A stretch of 64,000 bases of DNA from assembly GCF_038049925.1 (NCBI RefSeq), contig NZ_CP145809.1:4119774-4183773 (forward strand), in the 5' to 3' direction. The notes beneath the pieces are model-generated. The model had not been told where the DNA came from and did no database searches. It saw only the letters and a program-made list of their open reading frames with translations. The position numbers and the translations under genes are program-made. Positions 1 to 8,497 of this stretch are shown one piece after another (position 1 is the first letter of the stretch; the number at the start of each line of letters is the position of its first letter). This DNA comes from Georgenia sp. M64 (GTDB lineage Bacteria > Actinomycetota > Actinomycetes > Actinomycetales > Actinomycetaceae).

Positions 1-1
1 G

Positions 2-1003
2 TGGGACGAGGTCCTGCTCTGGCTCGAGGGCCTCGGCGTGGCGACCGGGCAGATCGACGACGCCCTCGACAGCTTCAGCGTGGACAGCCTGGTGGGCCTG
101 GCCGGGAGCCTGCTCGACAGCCTCGGGGCGGCGTCGTCGCAGGTCCTGCTCCTGGTCATGATGATGTTCTTCATCAGCCTCGACGTCACGGCGGGCGCCC
201 ACCGCTGGGACCTGCTGCGCCGCGCGCGGCCCCTGCTGGCGGGGGCTCTGGCCGACTTCGCCCTGCGCGTGCGCCGGTACTGGGTGGTCAGCACGGCGTT
301 CGGGCTGCTCGTGGCCGCCCTGGACGTCGTGGCCCTGCTCGTCCTGGGCGTCCCGATGGCCCTGACCTGGGGGGTGTTCGCCTTCGTCACGAACTACATC
401 CCCAACATCGGCTTCGTCATCGGCCTCATCCCGCCGGCGCTGCTCGCCCTCCTCGACGGCGACGTCGCCACGATGGTGTGGGTGATCGTCGTGTACTCGG
501 TCGTCAACTTCACGATGCAGAGCGTCGTCCAGCCGAAGTTCGTCGGCGACGCCGTGGGCCTCAACCCGACCGTGACGTTCCTGTCCCTGGTGTTCTGGGC
601 CCTCGTCGTCGGTCCGCTCGGGGCGATCCTGGCCGTCCCGCTCACGCTCTTCTTCCAGGCGGTGCTCATCACCGCCGACCCCCGGGCGCACTGGCTCAAC
701 GCCTTCCTCGAGTCGGGCCGGGTGGCCGACGCCGAGACCGCCGCCGCCGCACCCCCGGCAGCCGACCTCACCGGCGCCACGCCCCCTGGGACGGCAGCCG
801 ACACCGGCGCACGTCCGGGTCACGTCGCCCCCGTGGCCGCACCCCGCGACGACCCCGCGCTACCCGGCGGTCCCGACGGCCCCGCGCCGTCCGCGAGCCG
901 GACGGCGCCCCCGCCGGGCGCTGCGCCGGGTCCGGTGGTGGGTGTCACCGCCGCCGACGCCGGCCCGGCCGGCGCGCCCCCCGACCACGCCGGCACACCG
1001 TGA
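2..1003 (+). CDS. AI-2E family (PerM-type) membrane permease, 5' end outside window
   Basis: The reading frame is already open at base 2, so the N-terminus is missing; 333 residues are visible. There are several long hydrophobic helices, among them a stretch rich in V/L/M/F near the start and the conserved loop TNYIPNIGFVIGLIPPALLA. This pattern, with a later GLNPTVTFLSLVFWALVVGPLGA-type segment, is typical of the AI-2E exporter/PerM family. Family members sit in the cytoplasmic membrane; substrates are rarely proven. The last ~100 residues are an Ala/Pro/Gly-rich hydrophilic tail. The stop overlaps the next start by 4 bases, suggesting translational coupling. Confidence 0.85.
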   Translation, partial: WDEVLLWLEGLGVATGQIDDALDSFSVDSLVGLAGSLLDSLGAASSQVLLLVMMMFFISLDVTAGAHRWDLLRRARPLLAGALADFALRVRRYWVVSTAFGLLVAALDVVALLVLGVPMALTWGVFAFVTNYIPNIGFVIGLIPPALLALLDGDVATMVWVIVVYSVVNFTMQSVVQPKFVGDAVGLNPTVTFLSLVFWALVVGPLGAILAVPLTLFFQAVLITADPRAHWLNAFLESGRVADAETAAAAPPAADLTGATPPGTAADTGARPGHVAPVAAPRDDPALPGGPDGPAPSASRTAPPPGAAPGPVVGVTAADAGPAGAPPDHAGTP

Positions 1004-1887
1004 CACGCGAGCTCGTCGTCCTCGGAACCGCCTCCCAGGTCCCCACCCGGACCCGCAACCACAACGGCTACCTCCTGCGCTGGGACGGGACGGGCTACCT
1101 CTTCGACCCCGGCGAGGGGACGCAGCGGCAGATGACCCACGCGGGTGTGGCGTCGTCGTCGGTCCACCACATCTGCCTCACCCACGTCCACGGCGACCAC
1201 TGCTACGGGCTGCCCGGGGTCCTCTCACGCATGGCGCTGGACGGTGTCGAGCACCCCGTCCACCTGCACTACCCGGCGCAGGGCGAGGAGGTCGTGCGGG
1301 CGCTGGTGGCGGTCGCCACCCGCCCGCCGGACCTGCGGCTGCACCCGCACGGCTCGGCGGGTGAGGTCGCCGAGGGGCTGTCCGTGGCACCCCTGCGCCA
1401 CCGGGTGGCCACCTTCGGCTACCGGCTGGCCGAGCCTCCCGGGCGGAGCCTCGTGCCCGAGCGGCTGGCCTCGGCGGGGATCGCGGGGCCCGACGTCGGC
1501 CGGCTGCTGCGCGAGGGGACCCTCCGCGGGACCGACCTGGCAGACGTCAGCGTCCCGCGGCCGGGACAGAGCTTCGCCCTGGTGATGGACACCGCACCGT
1601 GCGCAGGGGCCGAGGAGCTGGCCGACCGGGTGACCGTGCTGCTCTGCGAGTCGACCTTCGCCGACGACGACGCCACGCTCGCGCACACCTACCTCCACCT
1701 CACGGCGGGCCAGGCGGGCGTGCTCGCGGCGACGGCCGGCGTCGCCCGGCTCGTCCTCACCCACTTCTCGTCGCGGTACCCCGACGTCGAGCTCCTCGTC
1801 CGGCAGGCCCGCGCCCGTGCCGGCGCGACCCCCGTGGTGGCCGCCACCGACCTCGACCGGTACGTCCTCCCGCCCCGCCGGGGCTGA
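1000..1887 (+). CDS. rnz: Ribonuclease Z-like metallo-beta-lactamase hydrolase
   Basis: A 295-residue metallo-beta-lactamase-fold protein with the zinc motif THVHGDH at residues 61-67 and an early GTASQVPT segment, as in tRNA 3'-processing RNase Z. Other expected elements are FDPGEGTQRQ (substrate-side loop) and the late LTHFSSRY histidine motif. RNase Z enzymes cut tRNA precursors after the discriminator base. I chose the GTG at 1000 because it overlaps the upstream stop in a GTGA arrangement and starts right before the conserved ELVVLGT strand. Many actinobacterial members are called simply 'MBL-fold metallo-hydrolase', so tRNA processing is inferred from family. Confidence 0.85.
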   Translation: MTRELVVLGTASQVPTRTRNHNGYLLRWDGTGYLFDPGEGTQRQMTHAGVASSSVHHICLTHVHGDHCYGLPGVLSRMALDGVEHPVHLHYPAQGEEVVRALVAVATRPPDLRLHPHGSAGEVAEGLSVAPLRHRVATFGYRLAEPPGRSLVPERLASAGIAGPDVGRLLREGTLRGTDLADVSVPRPGQSFALVMDTAPCAGAEELADRVTVLLCESTFADDDATLAHTYLHLTAGQAGVLAATAGVARLVLTHFSSRYPDVELLVRQARARAGATPVVAATDLDRYVLPPRRG

Positions 1888-1911
1888 GCGCCGGCGGCTC
1901 TGAGCGCCGGC

Positions 1912-3015
1912 TCAGGCCCGGACGGTGCCCCATCGCTCCTCGATGCGGCCGAACCGCCACACCGCGACGCTGACGAGCCAGACCAGGACGAACGTGGCCA
2001 CCAGGCCGTACCCGACGTAGGTCATGTCCAGGGCGGCGACGGCACCGAGTGGTCCGCCGTCGACGTCGAAGGTCTCCGCGGCGAGCTGGCCCAGCACGAC
2101 CGTGCCGATGCCCAGCGCCGCGACGACCGAGATCACGGTGACCGTGAGGTTGTAGTAGACCTTGCGGACCGGACGCAGGAACGCCCAGCGGTAGGCGCGG
2201 GCCATGAAGATCCCGTCGGCGGCGTCGAAGAGGCTCATCCCGGCGGCGAAGAGGACCGGCAGGACGAGGATCGCGTACCAGGGCAGGGTGAACGCGGCGG
2301 TGCCGCCCGCCAGGACGAGCAGGGCCACCTGGGTGGCGGTGTCGAAGCCGAGGCCCATGAGCAGGCCCACGGGGTAGAGGTGCCAGGCCTTGGTCACCCG
2401 GCGCATGACGCGCGAGAGCAGCCGGGCGAGCAGCCCGCGGTTGTTGAGCAGGCGCTCCAGCTCGGCCTCGTCGAGCGGTGCCCCGCGCATCTCACGGAAG
2501 ACCCTGACGATCCCCGAGACCGACCCGAGGTTCATGAGGCCGATGACGATGAGGAACGTCCCCGCGACGACCGTGCCGATGAGCCCGAGCGTCTGCTGGA
2601 GCTGGGAGCTCTCGTCCTGAACGGGGCCGGCCAGGACCCGCACGCCCAGGGCCAGCAGCAGCGAGAGCGCGAACACGACGCTGGAGTGGCCGAGCGAGAA
2701 CCAGAACCCGGCACTGAGGGCCGGCCGCCCCTCGCCGACCAGCTTGCGGGTGGTGTTGTCGATCGCGGCGATGTGGTCCGCGTCGACGGCGTGCCGCACG
2801 CCCAGGAGGAAGGCGGTCACCCCGAGGCCGACCCCGAATACCCCGGTGGAGCCGACCGCGATCTGCTGCGGGGCGACGGCGAGGACGAGCACGCCCCAGC
2901 CGACGACGTTGAGGAGGACGACCACCGCGGCCATGCCCGCGACGGAACGTCGCTCCGCGCCGGACCAGGAGCGCCGGGTGGTCGGCGTGCGGGGGCGGGT
3001 CAGCGTGTCGGGCAT
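1912..3015 (-). CDS. Nickel/cobalt permease (NiCoT/HoxN family)
   Basis: A 367-residue multi-spanning membrane protein. The signature RHAVDADHIAAIDNTTRK in the second membrane helix (around residues 75-92) is diagnostic of NiCoT transporters, whose His/Asp residues bind Ni2+ or Co2+. A second signature, LGFDTATQ, lies in the central part. The family imports Ni/Co with high affinity across the cytoplasmic membrane. It lies 80 bases downstream of the TauE/SafE gene on the same strand and may be read from the same leftward operon. No cobalamin riboswitch or nickel-enzyme gene is visible nearby, so the metal preference is open. Confidence 0.9.
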   Translation of the reverse strand: MPDTLTRPRTPTTRRSWSGAERRSVAGMAAVVVLLNVVGWGVLVLAVAPQQIAVGSTGVFGVGLGVTAFLLGVRHAVDADHIAAIDNTTRKLVGEGRPALSAGFWFSLGHSSVVFALSLLLALGVRVLAGPVQDESSQLQQTLGLIGTVVAGTFLIVIGLMNLGSVSGIVRVFREMRGAPLDEAELERLLNNRGLLARLLSRVMRRVTKAWHLYPVGLLMGLGFDTATQVALLVLAGGTAAFTLPWYAILVLPVLFAAGMSLFDAADGIFMARAYRWAFLRPVRKVYYNLTVTVISVVAALGIGTVVLGQLAAETFDVDGGPLGAVAALDMTYVGYGLVATFVLVWLVSVAVWRFGRIEERWGTVRA

Positions 3016-3095
3016 GGCGATCCTTCCGGCAGCGGGCGGGGGCGGCACGGGTGGGACGAGTGGGACGGAGTGTGGCAGGTGGGTGGGGCGGACCG

Positions 3096-3914
3096 TCAGA
3101 CGAGCCGGGGGACGGACTGTGCGGCCATGGCCACGGCCACGAGGACGAGCAGCACCGTGAAGGCCAGGCTGAGCCGCTCCGGACGCACCCGGGTGACCAC
3201 CCGGCTGCCCAGGAGGCTGCCGGCGACCGCGGCCGCGGTGAACAGGCCGAGGACCGCCCAGTCCAGGCTCACCTCCTGCCCCAGGCGCGCGGCCAGGGAG
3301 GTGACGCTGTTGACGCTGATGACGACGAGGGAGGTGCCCACGGCCACCGGCATCGGCAGGCGCAGCGCCAGCACGAGCGCCGGGACCGCCGCGAAGCCTC
3401 CGCCGACCCCGAAGAAACCTGTGAGGAGGCCGACCCCGGCGGCGGTGAGGACCAGGACGGCGGCCCGGCCGCAGTCGCAGCGCAGCGGCCGCAGGCTGAG
3501 GATCGGGCTCGTGCGCGCCTCGACGACGGGCCCGCCGGCCCGGGCGGACCGGGCGGCGCTGCGCCTGCGGTGGGTCATCAGACCGGCGACCACCAGGAGC
3601 AGCCCGGCGAACGCAGCCAGGAGCACCTGGGGGTCGACCCGCACGGACAGCAGCGACGCCGGGTACGCCCCGGCGACGCCGAGGAGCCCGAAGACCAGCC
3701 CCTGACCCAGCCGCACCCGGCCTGCCCGCAGGTGCGGGATCATCCCGATCGCGGTGGTGATCCCGACGATGATGAGCGAGCCGGTGGTGGCCGACCGCAC
3801 GTCCTGGCCGAGGAGGTACACCAGTGCCGGGACGGTGAGGATCGAACCGCCGCCGCCGAGCGCCCCGAGGGTGATGCCGACGAGCAGGCCGAGCGGGATG
3901 GTCAGGGCGAGCAC
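3096..3914 (-). CDS. TSUP (TauE/SafE) family sulfite/organosulfonate exporter-like permease
   Basis: A 272-residue membrane protein made of two similar halves, each starting with a Gly-rich helix: GITLGALGGGGSILTVPALVYLLGQ-like near residue 12, and GLLTGFFGVGGGFAAVPAL-like in the second half. This repeat architecture is typical of the TSUP family, which moves sulfite, thiosulfate or sulfonates. The GTG at 3914 lies 2 bases after the upstream stop, so the two genes are probably coupled. Next to a persulfide dioxygenase-like gene and rhodaneses, the likely job is removal of sulfite or thiosulfate made during sulfide detoxification (inference from context). Confidence 0.88.
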   Translation of the reverse strand: MLALTIPLGLLVGITLGALGGGGSILTVPALVYLLGQDVRSATTGSLIIVGITTAIGMIPHLRAGRVRLGQGLVFGLLGVAGAYPASLLSVRVDPQVLLAAFAGLLLVVAGLMTHRRRSAARSARAGGPVVEARTSPILSLRPLRCDCGRAAVLVLTAAGVGLLTGFFGVGGGFAAVPALVLALRLPMPVAVGTSLVVISVNSVTSLAARLGQEVSLDWAVLGLFTAAAVAGSLLGSRVVTRVRPERLSLAFTVLLVLVAVAMAAQSVPRLV

Positions 3915-3916
3915 CG

Positions 3917-5287
3917 TCAGACCGCCGCGGTCTCCTCGAGCACCGGCAGGCCGGCGGCGCGGGCGGACTGGTCGAAGGAGTCGTCGATGACGACGACCCG
4001 GTGACCCCTGGCCATGAGGAACGAGGCGGCCATGGTGGCGCGGTAGCCGGCGGCGCAGTGCACCCACACCTCACCGGCGGGCACCTCGTCGATCCGGCCC
4101 AGGAGGTCGTGCAGCGGGATGTGCACGGAGCCCTCGATGTGCCCGTCGCGCCACTCCGAGACCCGGCGGACGTCGACCACGGAGACCTCGCGGTGGTGGC
4201 GGACCTGCGCGAGGTCGGCGAAGGTCGCGCGGTCGATCGTGGCCAGCGGCTCGTCGGTCCAGTCCTCCGGTCCGCCGGTCGCGGCCGCGGCGGGCCGGTC
4301 GATGCCGATGCGGACCAGCTCGCGCTGGGCCTCGGCGACCTGCTCGCGGGCCTCGCCGAGCAGGGTGACCGGGGTGCCCCACGGGATGAGCCAGCCGAGG
4401 TAGGTGGAGAACTGCCCGTCCAGCCCGAACGCGAACGAGCCGGGGACGTGCCCGGCCGCGAAGGCGGTCCGGGTGCGCAGGTCCACGAGCCACTCCCCCG
4501 CCTCGAGACGACGGCGCAGCTCGGCCTTGTCGGCCTGCTCGGGGAAGGACAGGTCCGGTGCCGCGGGGCCGCCCGCGTTGGCCGGGCCCATGTGGACGTA
4601 GTACGCGGGGTAGACGTCGAGCCCGGCGACGACCTCGGCGACGTAGTCCGCCTCGTCCTGGGAGAGGACCGGGTTGATGAGCCGCTCCTGGGCGATGGTC
4701 GACGCCGTGGTGTCGCCGCCGGCCGAGGTGGCCGAGCAGAAGCTGCCGAACCCGTGGGTCGGCATGACCTTCGTCGAGCCCGGGAGCTCCTCGGCGAGGC
4801 GGCGCGCCGAGCGGAACTGGTGGTGGGCCAGGTCGTGGGTGTGCTCGGCGCCGAGGAGGTCGGGCCGGCCGGTGGAGCCGAAGAGCAGCGAGCCGCCGGA
4901 GAAGACGGCAGGCGAGTCGCCCCCGAGGGCGTAGGACATGTGGGTGAAGGTGTGGCCGGGCGTGTGCATGGCCCGGACCCTGAGCTCGGCGCTGACCTCG
5001 ACGACGTCGCCGTCGCGGATGGGCTCGCGCTCGAAGGAGACGTCGTCGTCGGCGTTGACGTAGTAGCGCGCGCCCACCTGCTGCGCGAGGGCGTACCCGC
5101 CGGTGACGTAGTCGTTGTGGATGTGGGTCTCGAAGACGTGGGTGATCCGGACGCCGGCCTTCTCGGCCGCGTCGAGCATGCGGTCGATGTCGCGCTGGGG
5201 GTCGACGACGAAGGCGACCTCGCCGTCGTGGACCAGGTAGCTGCGGTCGCCGAGGGAGGGGGTCTCGATGGAGATGATCGTGGCCAT
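3917..5287 (-). CDS. CstB-like metallo-beta-lactamase/rhodanese fusion (persulfide dioxygenase-sulfurtransferase)
   Basis: 456 residues in three parts. Residues 1-~240 are a metallo-beta-lactamase domain with THIHNDYVTGG (H55, H57, D59) and HTPGH, the iron-binding pattern of persulfide dioxygenases. Residues ~262-345 are a rhodanese-like domain with no catalytic Cys (LLGEAREQ occupies the loop). Residues ~355-450 are a second rhodanese with Cys411 in HCAAGYRA. The same three-part build, including the dead middle rhodanese, is known in staphylococcal CstB, which oxidises persulfides to thiosulfate. It sits 45 bases after a single-domain rhodanese and just before a TSUP permease, so a sulfane-sulfur detoxification role is likely. 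In vivo substrate is inferred. Confidence 0.85.
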   Translation of the reverse strand: MATIISIETPSLGDRSYLVHDGEVAFVVDPQRDIDRMLDAAEKAGVRITHVFETHIHNDYVTGGYALAQQVGARYYVNADDDVSFEREPIRDGDVVEVSAELRVRAMHTPGHTFTHMSYALGGDSPAVFSGGSLLFGSTGRPDLLGAEHTHDLAHHQFRSARRLAEELPGSTKVMPTHGFGSFCSATSAGGDTTASTIAQERLINPVLSQDEADYVAEVVAGLDVYPAYYVHMGPANAGGPAAPDLSFPEQADKAELRRRLEAGEWLVDLRTRTAFAAGHVPGSFAFGLDGQFSTYLGWLIPWGTPVTLLGEAREQVAEAQRELVRIGIDRPAAAATGGPEDWTDEPLATIDRATFADLAQVRHHREVSVVDVRRVSEWRDGHIEGSVHIPLHDLLGRIDEVPAGEVWVHCAAGYRATMAASFLMARGHRVVVIDDSFDQSARAAGLPVLEETAAV

Positions 5288-5332
5288 CAGGTCAGGTCCT
5301 TTGCGGTGTCGGGTTGCTGGGCGGTGTCGCGC

Positions 5333-5656
5333 TCAGGCGCGGTCGCGGTTCGGTCCGGTGACGACGGGGTGGCCCTGGGAGATCCACGCCATGGTGCCGC
5401 CGTCGACGGAGTAGGCGTCGTGGCCGGCCCGGACGAGGTAGTCCATGACGGTCCGGCTGCGGTTGCCGCTGCGGCAGATGACGTACACCGGCTCGCCCTT
5501 GGGCAGGTCGGTGTGACGGACGGGCACCTGGCCCATGGGCAGCAGCTCCGCGCCGGGGACGTGGCCCTCGACGTACTCGGAGGGCTCGCGCACGTCCAGG
5601 ACGTAGGCGCCGGTGGCGCGAGCGGCGGCGAGCTGGTCGATGGTGACGACGGGCAT
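5333..5656 (-). CDS. Single-domain rhodanese (sulfurtransferase)
   Basis: A compact 107-residue rhodanese with DVREPSEYVEGHVPGA and the active-site loop CRSGNRS, Cys61 being the persulfide-carrying residue. This length is usual for GlpE-type single-domain members. It transfers sulfane sulfur between small thiols and acceptors in the cytoplasm. It is the promoter-proximal gene of the leftward sulfur operon, with the inverted repeat at 5696-5715 lying 40 bases upstream of its ATG, and probably shuttles sulfur to or from the downstream CstB-like protein. Confidence 0.92.
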   Translation of the reverse strand: MPVVTIDQLAAARATGAYVLDVREPSEYVEGHVPGAELLPMGQVPVRHTDLPKGEPVYVICRSGNRSRTVMDYLVRAGHDAYSVDGGTMAWISQGHPVVTGPNRDRA

Positions 5657-5695
5657 GGATGGTCACTCCTGTTCTGTGTGGGGCGGGACCGGACG

Positions 5696-5715
5696 CTATA
5701 CCCCAGGGGGTATAG
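5696..5715. promoter_or_regulatory. CstR/CsoR-type operator dyad
   Basis: CTATACCCCAGGGGGTATAG is an inverted repeat with 9-base perfect arms and a 2-base centre. The ATACCCC...GGGGTAT core matches the binding sites of the CsoR/CstR repressor family (Cu(I) or persulfide sensors). It lies 40 bases upstream of the rhodanese ATG, where it would cover a promoter. Given the sulfur genes downstream, a persulfide-sensing CstR is the more likely partner, but no CsoR/CstR gene is seen in the window. Confidence 0.75.
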
Positions 5716-5858
5716 GCGCAAACAGGGAGGGTCCCGGAGATATTCCACGCCCCTGTTCCTCCGTCACACCAGGGCCGCAGGGCCCGGCTCGGGAGGCGGG
5801 CCCTGGACCCGGCCCGCTCCCGGCCCGCCGCTGTCCGTGACGGGTCCTCGGCGGCGCC

Positions 5859-5876
5859 GCTTCACGAAGGCTTCAC
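5859..5876 (+). promoter_or_regulatory. GCTTCAC direct repeat, possible response-regulator site
   Basis: Two exact GCTTCAC heptamers begin at 5859 and 5870, 11 bases apart, about 90 bases before the DUF2202 start. Head-to-tail heptamers spaced by one helical turn are the usual layout of OmpR-family response-regulator sites. The rest of the 306-base gap between the rhodanese and DUF2202 genes holds the CstR-type dyad (5696-5715) and a GC-rich hairpin with arms at 5769-5776 and 5799-5806. Confidence 0.35.
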
Positions 5877-5962
5877 ACGGGCGACGCCGAGGCCCTCACG
5901 CGCGGGCGGTGGACTTGTTCTCAAGACCGAGGGGGCATCGAGCCCCGGGAGAGGTGAGCACG

Positions 5963-6643
5963 ATGAGGATCATGAGGACGGGTGCTGTGGCACTGGCCGT
6001 CGTCGCCGTCGCCGTGGGGACGGCGGGCGTCGCGACGGCACGACCGGCGGGCCCCGGTGACGGCTGGTCCGGCGGCCCCAACCGCAGCGGCGACCCGGTC
6101 GCGGCGGTGACGGTGGACCTCACCGACGAGGAGGTGGCCGGCCTGGTCTTCACCCGCGAGGAGGAGGCGATGGCACGCGACCTCTACCAGGCGTTCGCCG
6201 AGCTGTACCCGGAGACGGAGATCTTCACCCGCATCGCGACGAGCGAGCAGCGTCACTTCGACGCGATCGGCAACGTCCTCGAGCGGTACGGGATCGACGA
6301 CCCCAGCACGGGTGAGCCGGGCGTGTACGTCGACGACGCGATCCAGGACCTCTACGACGGCTGGCTGGCCGACGGCTCGGAGTCGGTGCAGGCCGCGTAC
6401 GAGGTCGGCGTCGAGCTCGAGAGGGTCGACGTCGAGGACCTCCAGGGCCTCATCGACGCCACCGACAACGCGATGCTGGACCGGGTGTACTCGAACCTGC
6501 TGGCGGGTTCGGAGAACCACCTCGCCGCGTTCGAGGCGGCGGCTGCCGGCGAGACACCCGCCCTGTGCACGCAGGACGGCACGGGCATGCAGGACCGGCA
6601 GATGATGGGCCGGGGCGGTCGCGGCCCGGGTCACCGGAGCTGA
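5963..6643 (+). CDS. Secreted DUF2202 (ferritin-like fold) protein
   Basis: 226 residues with an N-terminal signal peptide (MRIMRTG basic start, Ala/Val-rich core, cleavage probably after the ATA-R region near residue 27). The mature part has LTREEEAMARDLYQ-type text (here FTREEEAMARDLYQAF), FTRIATSEQRHFDAI, and a late helix with SENHLAAFE. These E..R..H helices are typical of DUF2202, a ferritin-like four-helix domain found in exported proteins of unknown function. The ATG at 5963 follows a GGGAGAGG ribosome site. The C-terminus is Met/Gly/Arg-rich (MQDRQMMGRGGRG). Metal binding is suggested by the Glu/His pattern but not shown. Confidence 0.85.
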   Translation: MRIMRTGAVALAVVAVAVGTAGVATARPAGPGDGWSGGPNRSGDPVAAVTVDLTDEEVAGLVFTREEEAMARDLYQAFAELYPETEIFTRIATSEQRHFDAIGNVLERYGIDDPSTGEPGVYVDDAIQDLYDGWLADGSESVQAAYEVGVELERVDVEDLQGLIDATDNAMLDRVYSNLLAGSENHLAAFEAAAAGETPALCTQDGTGMQDRQMMGRGGRGPGHRS

Positions 6644-6659
6644 TGAACCGGTAGTCACA

Positions 6660-6776
6660 CGCCAGGCACGGCACGGCAGGTATCCACACCGCCGGGCACG
6701 GCACACCAGGCTCGGCACGCCGGGCACGGCACGCCGGGCACGGCACGGCACGGGACGGCACGGGACGGCACGGGAC
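6660..6776. repeat. Degenerate GC-rich tandem repeat (GGCACGGCAC/GCCGGGCACG words)
   Basis: About 117 bases built from overlapping variants of GCCGGGCACGGCAC followed by four CACGGGACGG-like units. Neither strand has a credible gene here. The array lies between the DUF2202 stop and a strong hairpin. Confidence 0.75.
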
Positions 6777-6802
6777 GGGCGGCACCCTCAGGGGTGCCGC
6801 CC
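6777..6802. terminator. Strong hairpin, probable bidirectional terminator
   Basis: An 11-base perfect stem (GGGCGGCACCC paired with GGGTGCCGCCC) closed by a TCAG loop. No T-tract follows, which is common for actinobacterial terminators. It lies between DUF2202 (rightward) and sufE (leftward), two converging genes. Confidence 0.65.
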
Positions 6803-7089
6803 GTTCGCGCGCACAGAACCTCTCGCGAGCCGGCATCCGCCGCTCCAACGGGGAGGAAGTGACGGATCGGGTCACATCCGGCGGCTCATCCCCGGCGACG
6901 TCTCCCCGACGAGCGCCACAGACATGGCGCCGGCTCTGCCTGGCCTCACTGCCCTGCCCGGCCGTGGCTGAGCTTGCCTGGCCTTGGCCCTGCCTGGCCG
7001 TGGCGAGAACCCGGCGCGGCGCGACCCGGTGCAGCCGGGCGCAGCGCGGCCGGGCCACCGCGCCTCGCGCCTCGCGGCCGGACGGCGGG
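6803..7089. other. Non-coding stretch with CTGCCTGGCC-like repeats
   Basis: No gene is supported. Positions ~6940-7030 again contain short overlapping repeats (CTGCCTGGCC, CCTGGCC, GGCCGTGGC) and resemble the upstream array in style but not in exact unit. Confidence 0.5.
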
Positions 7090-7539
7090 TCAGATCCCGG
7101 CCTTCTCCTTCACCTGGCGCTTGATGCGCCCGAGCATCCCCGCCATGCCCCGCAGGCGCAGCGGGCTGACGACCTCGGCGAGGCCGAGCCGGCCGGTGAA
7201 GTCGGCGGGCACGTCGAGGATCTCCTGCGCCGTCCGGCCGTCGAGGCCCTCGTGGAGGATGCCCGCGAAGCCGCGGGTGGTGGGCGCCTCGCGCGGGGCG
7301 GAGAAGTACAGCCGGACCACGGCGTCCCCGCCCGCGCCCTCGACCTCGGTGAGCAGGAAGATCGGCGACTGGCACTCCGGGACCGGCTCGAGGAGCTCGG
7401 GGTGCTCCGCGTAGCGCTCCGGCAGGTCGGGCAGCCCCTGGCTGAACTCCAGCAGCAGCTGGAGCCGCTCGGGGACGGGCATCGCGGTGAAGTCCTCCGC
7501 GATCCCGGCCAGGCCCTCGGGCAGGTCGGTGGTCGTCAC
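7090..7539 (-). CDS. sufE: SufE family Fe-S cluster assembly sulfur acceptor
   Basis: 149 residues, normal for SufE. The sulfur-accepting cysteine is Cys56 in [11 protein letters not shown]. Other family elements are [17 protein letters not shown] and the [19 protein letters not shown] segment. SufE proteins accept persulfide sulfur from cysteine desulfurases or related sulfurtransferases for Fe-S cluster building. The start overlaps the upstream sulfurtransferase stop by 4 bases (ATGA), so the two are translated together, a pairing also known in other actinobacteria. Confidence 0.92.
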   Translation of the reverse strand: MTTTDLPEGLAGIAEDFTAMPVPERLQLLLEFSQGLPDLPERYAEHPELLEPVPECQSPIFLLTEVEGAGGDAVVRLYFSAPREAPTTRGFAGILHEGLDGRTAQEILDVPADFTGRLGLAEVVSPLRLRGMAGMLGRIKRQVKEKAGI

Positions 7540-8432
7540 CGCGTCACCTCACCCGGCTCCTCGCCGCGGGCGATGGGCACCCGCACGGCGTTGCCCCACT
7601 CGGTCCACGAGCCGTCGTAGTTGCGCACGTCCGGGAAGCCGAGGAGCTGCTGCAGGACGAACCACGTGTGGCTCGACCGCTCCCCGATGCGGCAGTAGGT
7701 GATGACCGGCTCGGCTGCGTCGAGGCCCTTCTCGTCGACGTAGATCGAGGCGAGCTCGTCGCGCGAGCGGAACGTCCCGTCCTCGTTCGCGGCCCGCGCC
7801 CACGGCACGGACTGCGCGCCGGGGATGTGGCCGCCGCGCAGCGCCCCCTCCTCGGGGTAGTCCGGCATGTGGGTGCGCTCGCCGGTGTACTCCGGCAGCG
7901 AGCGCACGTCCACGAGCTGACCGCCGAGGAAGGCCACGACGTCGTCCTTGAACGCCCGCACGGGTGCGTCCTCGCGCTCGACGACCGGGTAGTCCGCCGC
8001 TGCCGGCGACGGCCTCGCGGTGGTCATCTCCCGGCCCTCCGCCTCCCACTTGGCGCGGCCGCCGTCGAGCAGGCGCACGTCCGGGTGGCCGAACAGCGTG
8101 AAGACCCACAGCGCGTACGCGGCCCACCAGTTGTTCTTGTCGCCGTAGATGACGACCGTGGTGTCGCGACCGATCCCCTTGGCGGACATGAGCCGGGCGA
8201 ACCCGGCGCCGTCGACGTAGTCCCGGGTGACGGGGTCGTTGAGGTCGAGGTGCCAGTCGACCTTGACCGCACCGGGGATGTGCCCGGTCTCGTAGAGCAG
8301 GACGTCCTCGTCGCTCTCGACGACGACGAGGCCCGGCTCGCCGAGGTGCTCGGCGAGCCACGTGGTGCTCACGAGCCGCTCCGGGTGGGCGTAGTCGGCG
8401 AACTTCGGGTCGTCGTCACGGGGCAGGGTCAT
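7536..8432 (-). CDS. Two-domain thiosulfate sulfurtransferase (rhodanese)
   Basis: 298 residues with two rhodanese domains. The N-terminal domain carries [20 protein letters not shown] but no catalytic Cys; the C-terminal domain has Cys247 in [13 protein letters not shown]. The CRIGERS loop is that of actinobacterial CysA/SseA-type thiosulfate sulfurtransferases rather than the CGxGV loop of 3-mercaptopyruvate enzymes. It moves sulfane sulfur in the cytoplasm, and its 4-base overlap with sufE suggests it feeds Fe-S cluster assembly. The ATG at 8432 begins right before [21 protein letters not shown], the conserved family start. Confidence 0.92.
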   Translation of the reverse strand: MTLPRDDDPKFADYAHPERLVSTTWLAEHLGEPGLVVVESDEDVLLYETGHIPGAVKVDWHLDLNDPVTRDYVDGAGFARLMSAKGIGRDTTVVIYGDKNNWWAAYALWVFTLFGHPDVRLLDGGRAKWEAEGREMTTARPSPAAADYPVVEREDAPVRAFKDDVVAFLGGQLVDVRSLPEYTGERTHMPDYPEEGALRGGHIPGAQSVPWARAANEDGTFRSRDELASIYVDEKGLDAAEPVITYCRIGERSSHTWFVLQQLLGFPDVRNYDGSWTEWGNAVRVPIARGEEPGEVTR

Positions 8433-8497
8433 GGCGTCTGGCCTCTCGTCGGGGGGTGCGGCTGCTCCCATCCTCTCACCGAGGCACACTGGTCGGT

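Noticed and set aside
1912..3095. Cobalamin riboswitch upstream of the Ni/Co permease
   Set aside because: Only 80 bases separate it from the upstream gene and no B12-box-like sequence is seen.
4001..6643. 880-codon + frame over the CstB-like gene
   Set aside because: It is antisense to a protein with clear catalytic motifs. Only its last 226 codons (DUF2202) are real.
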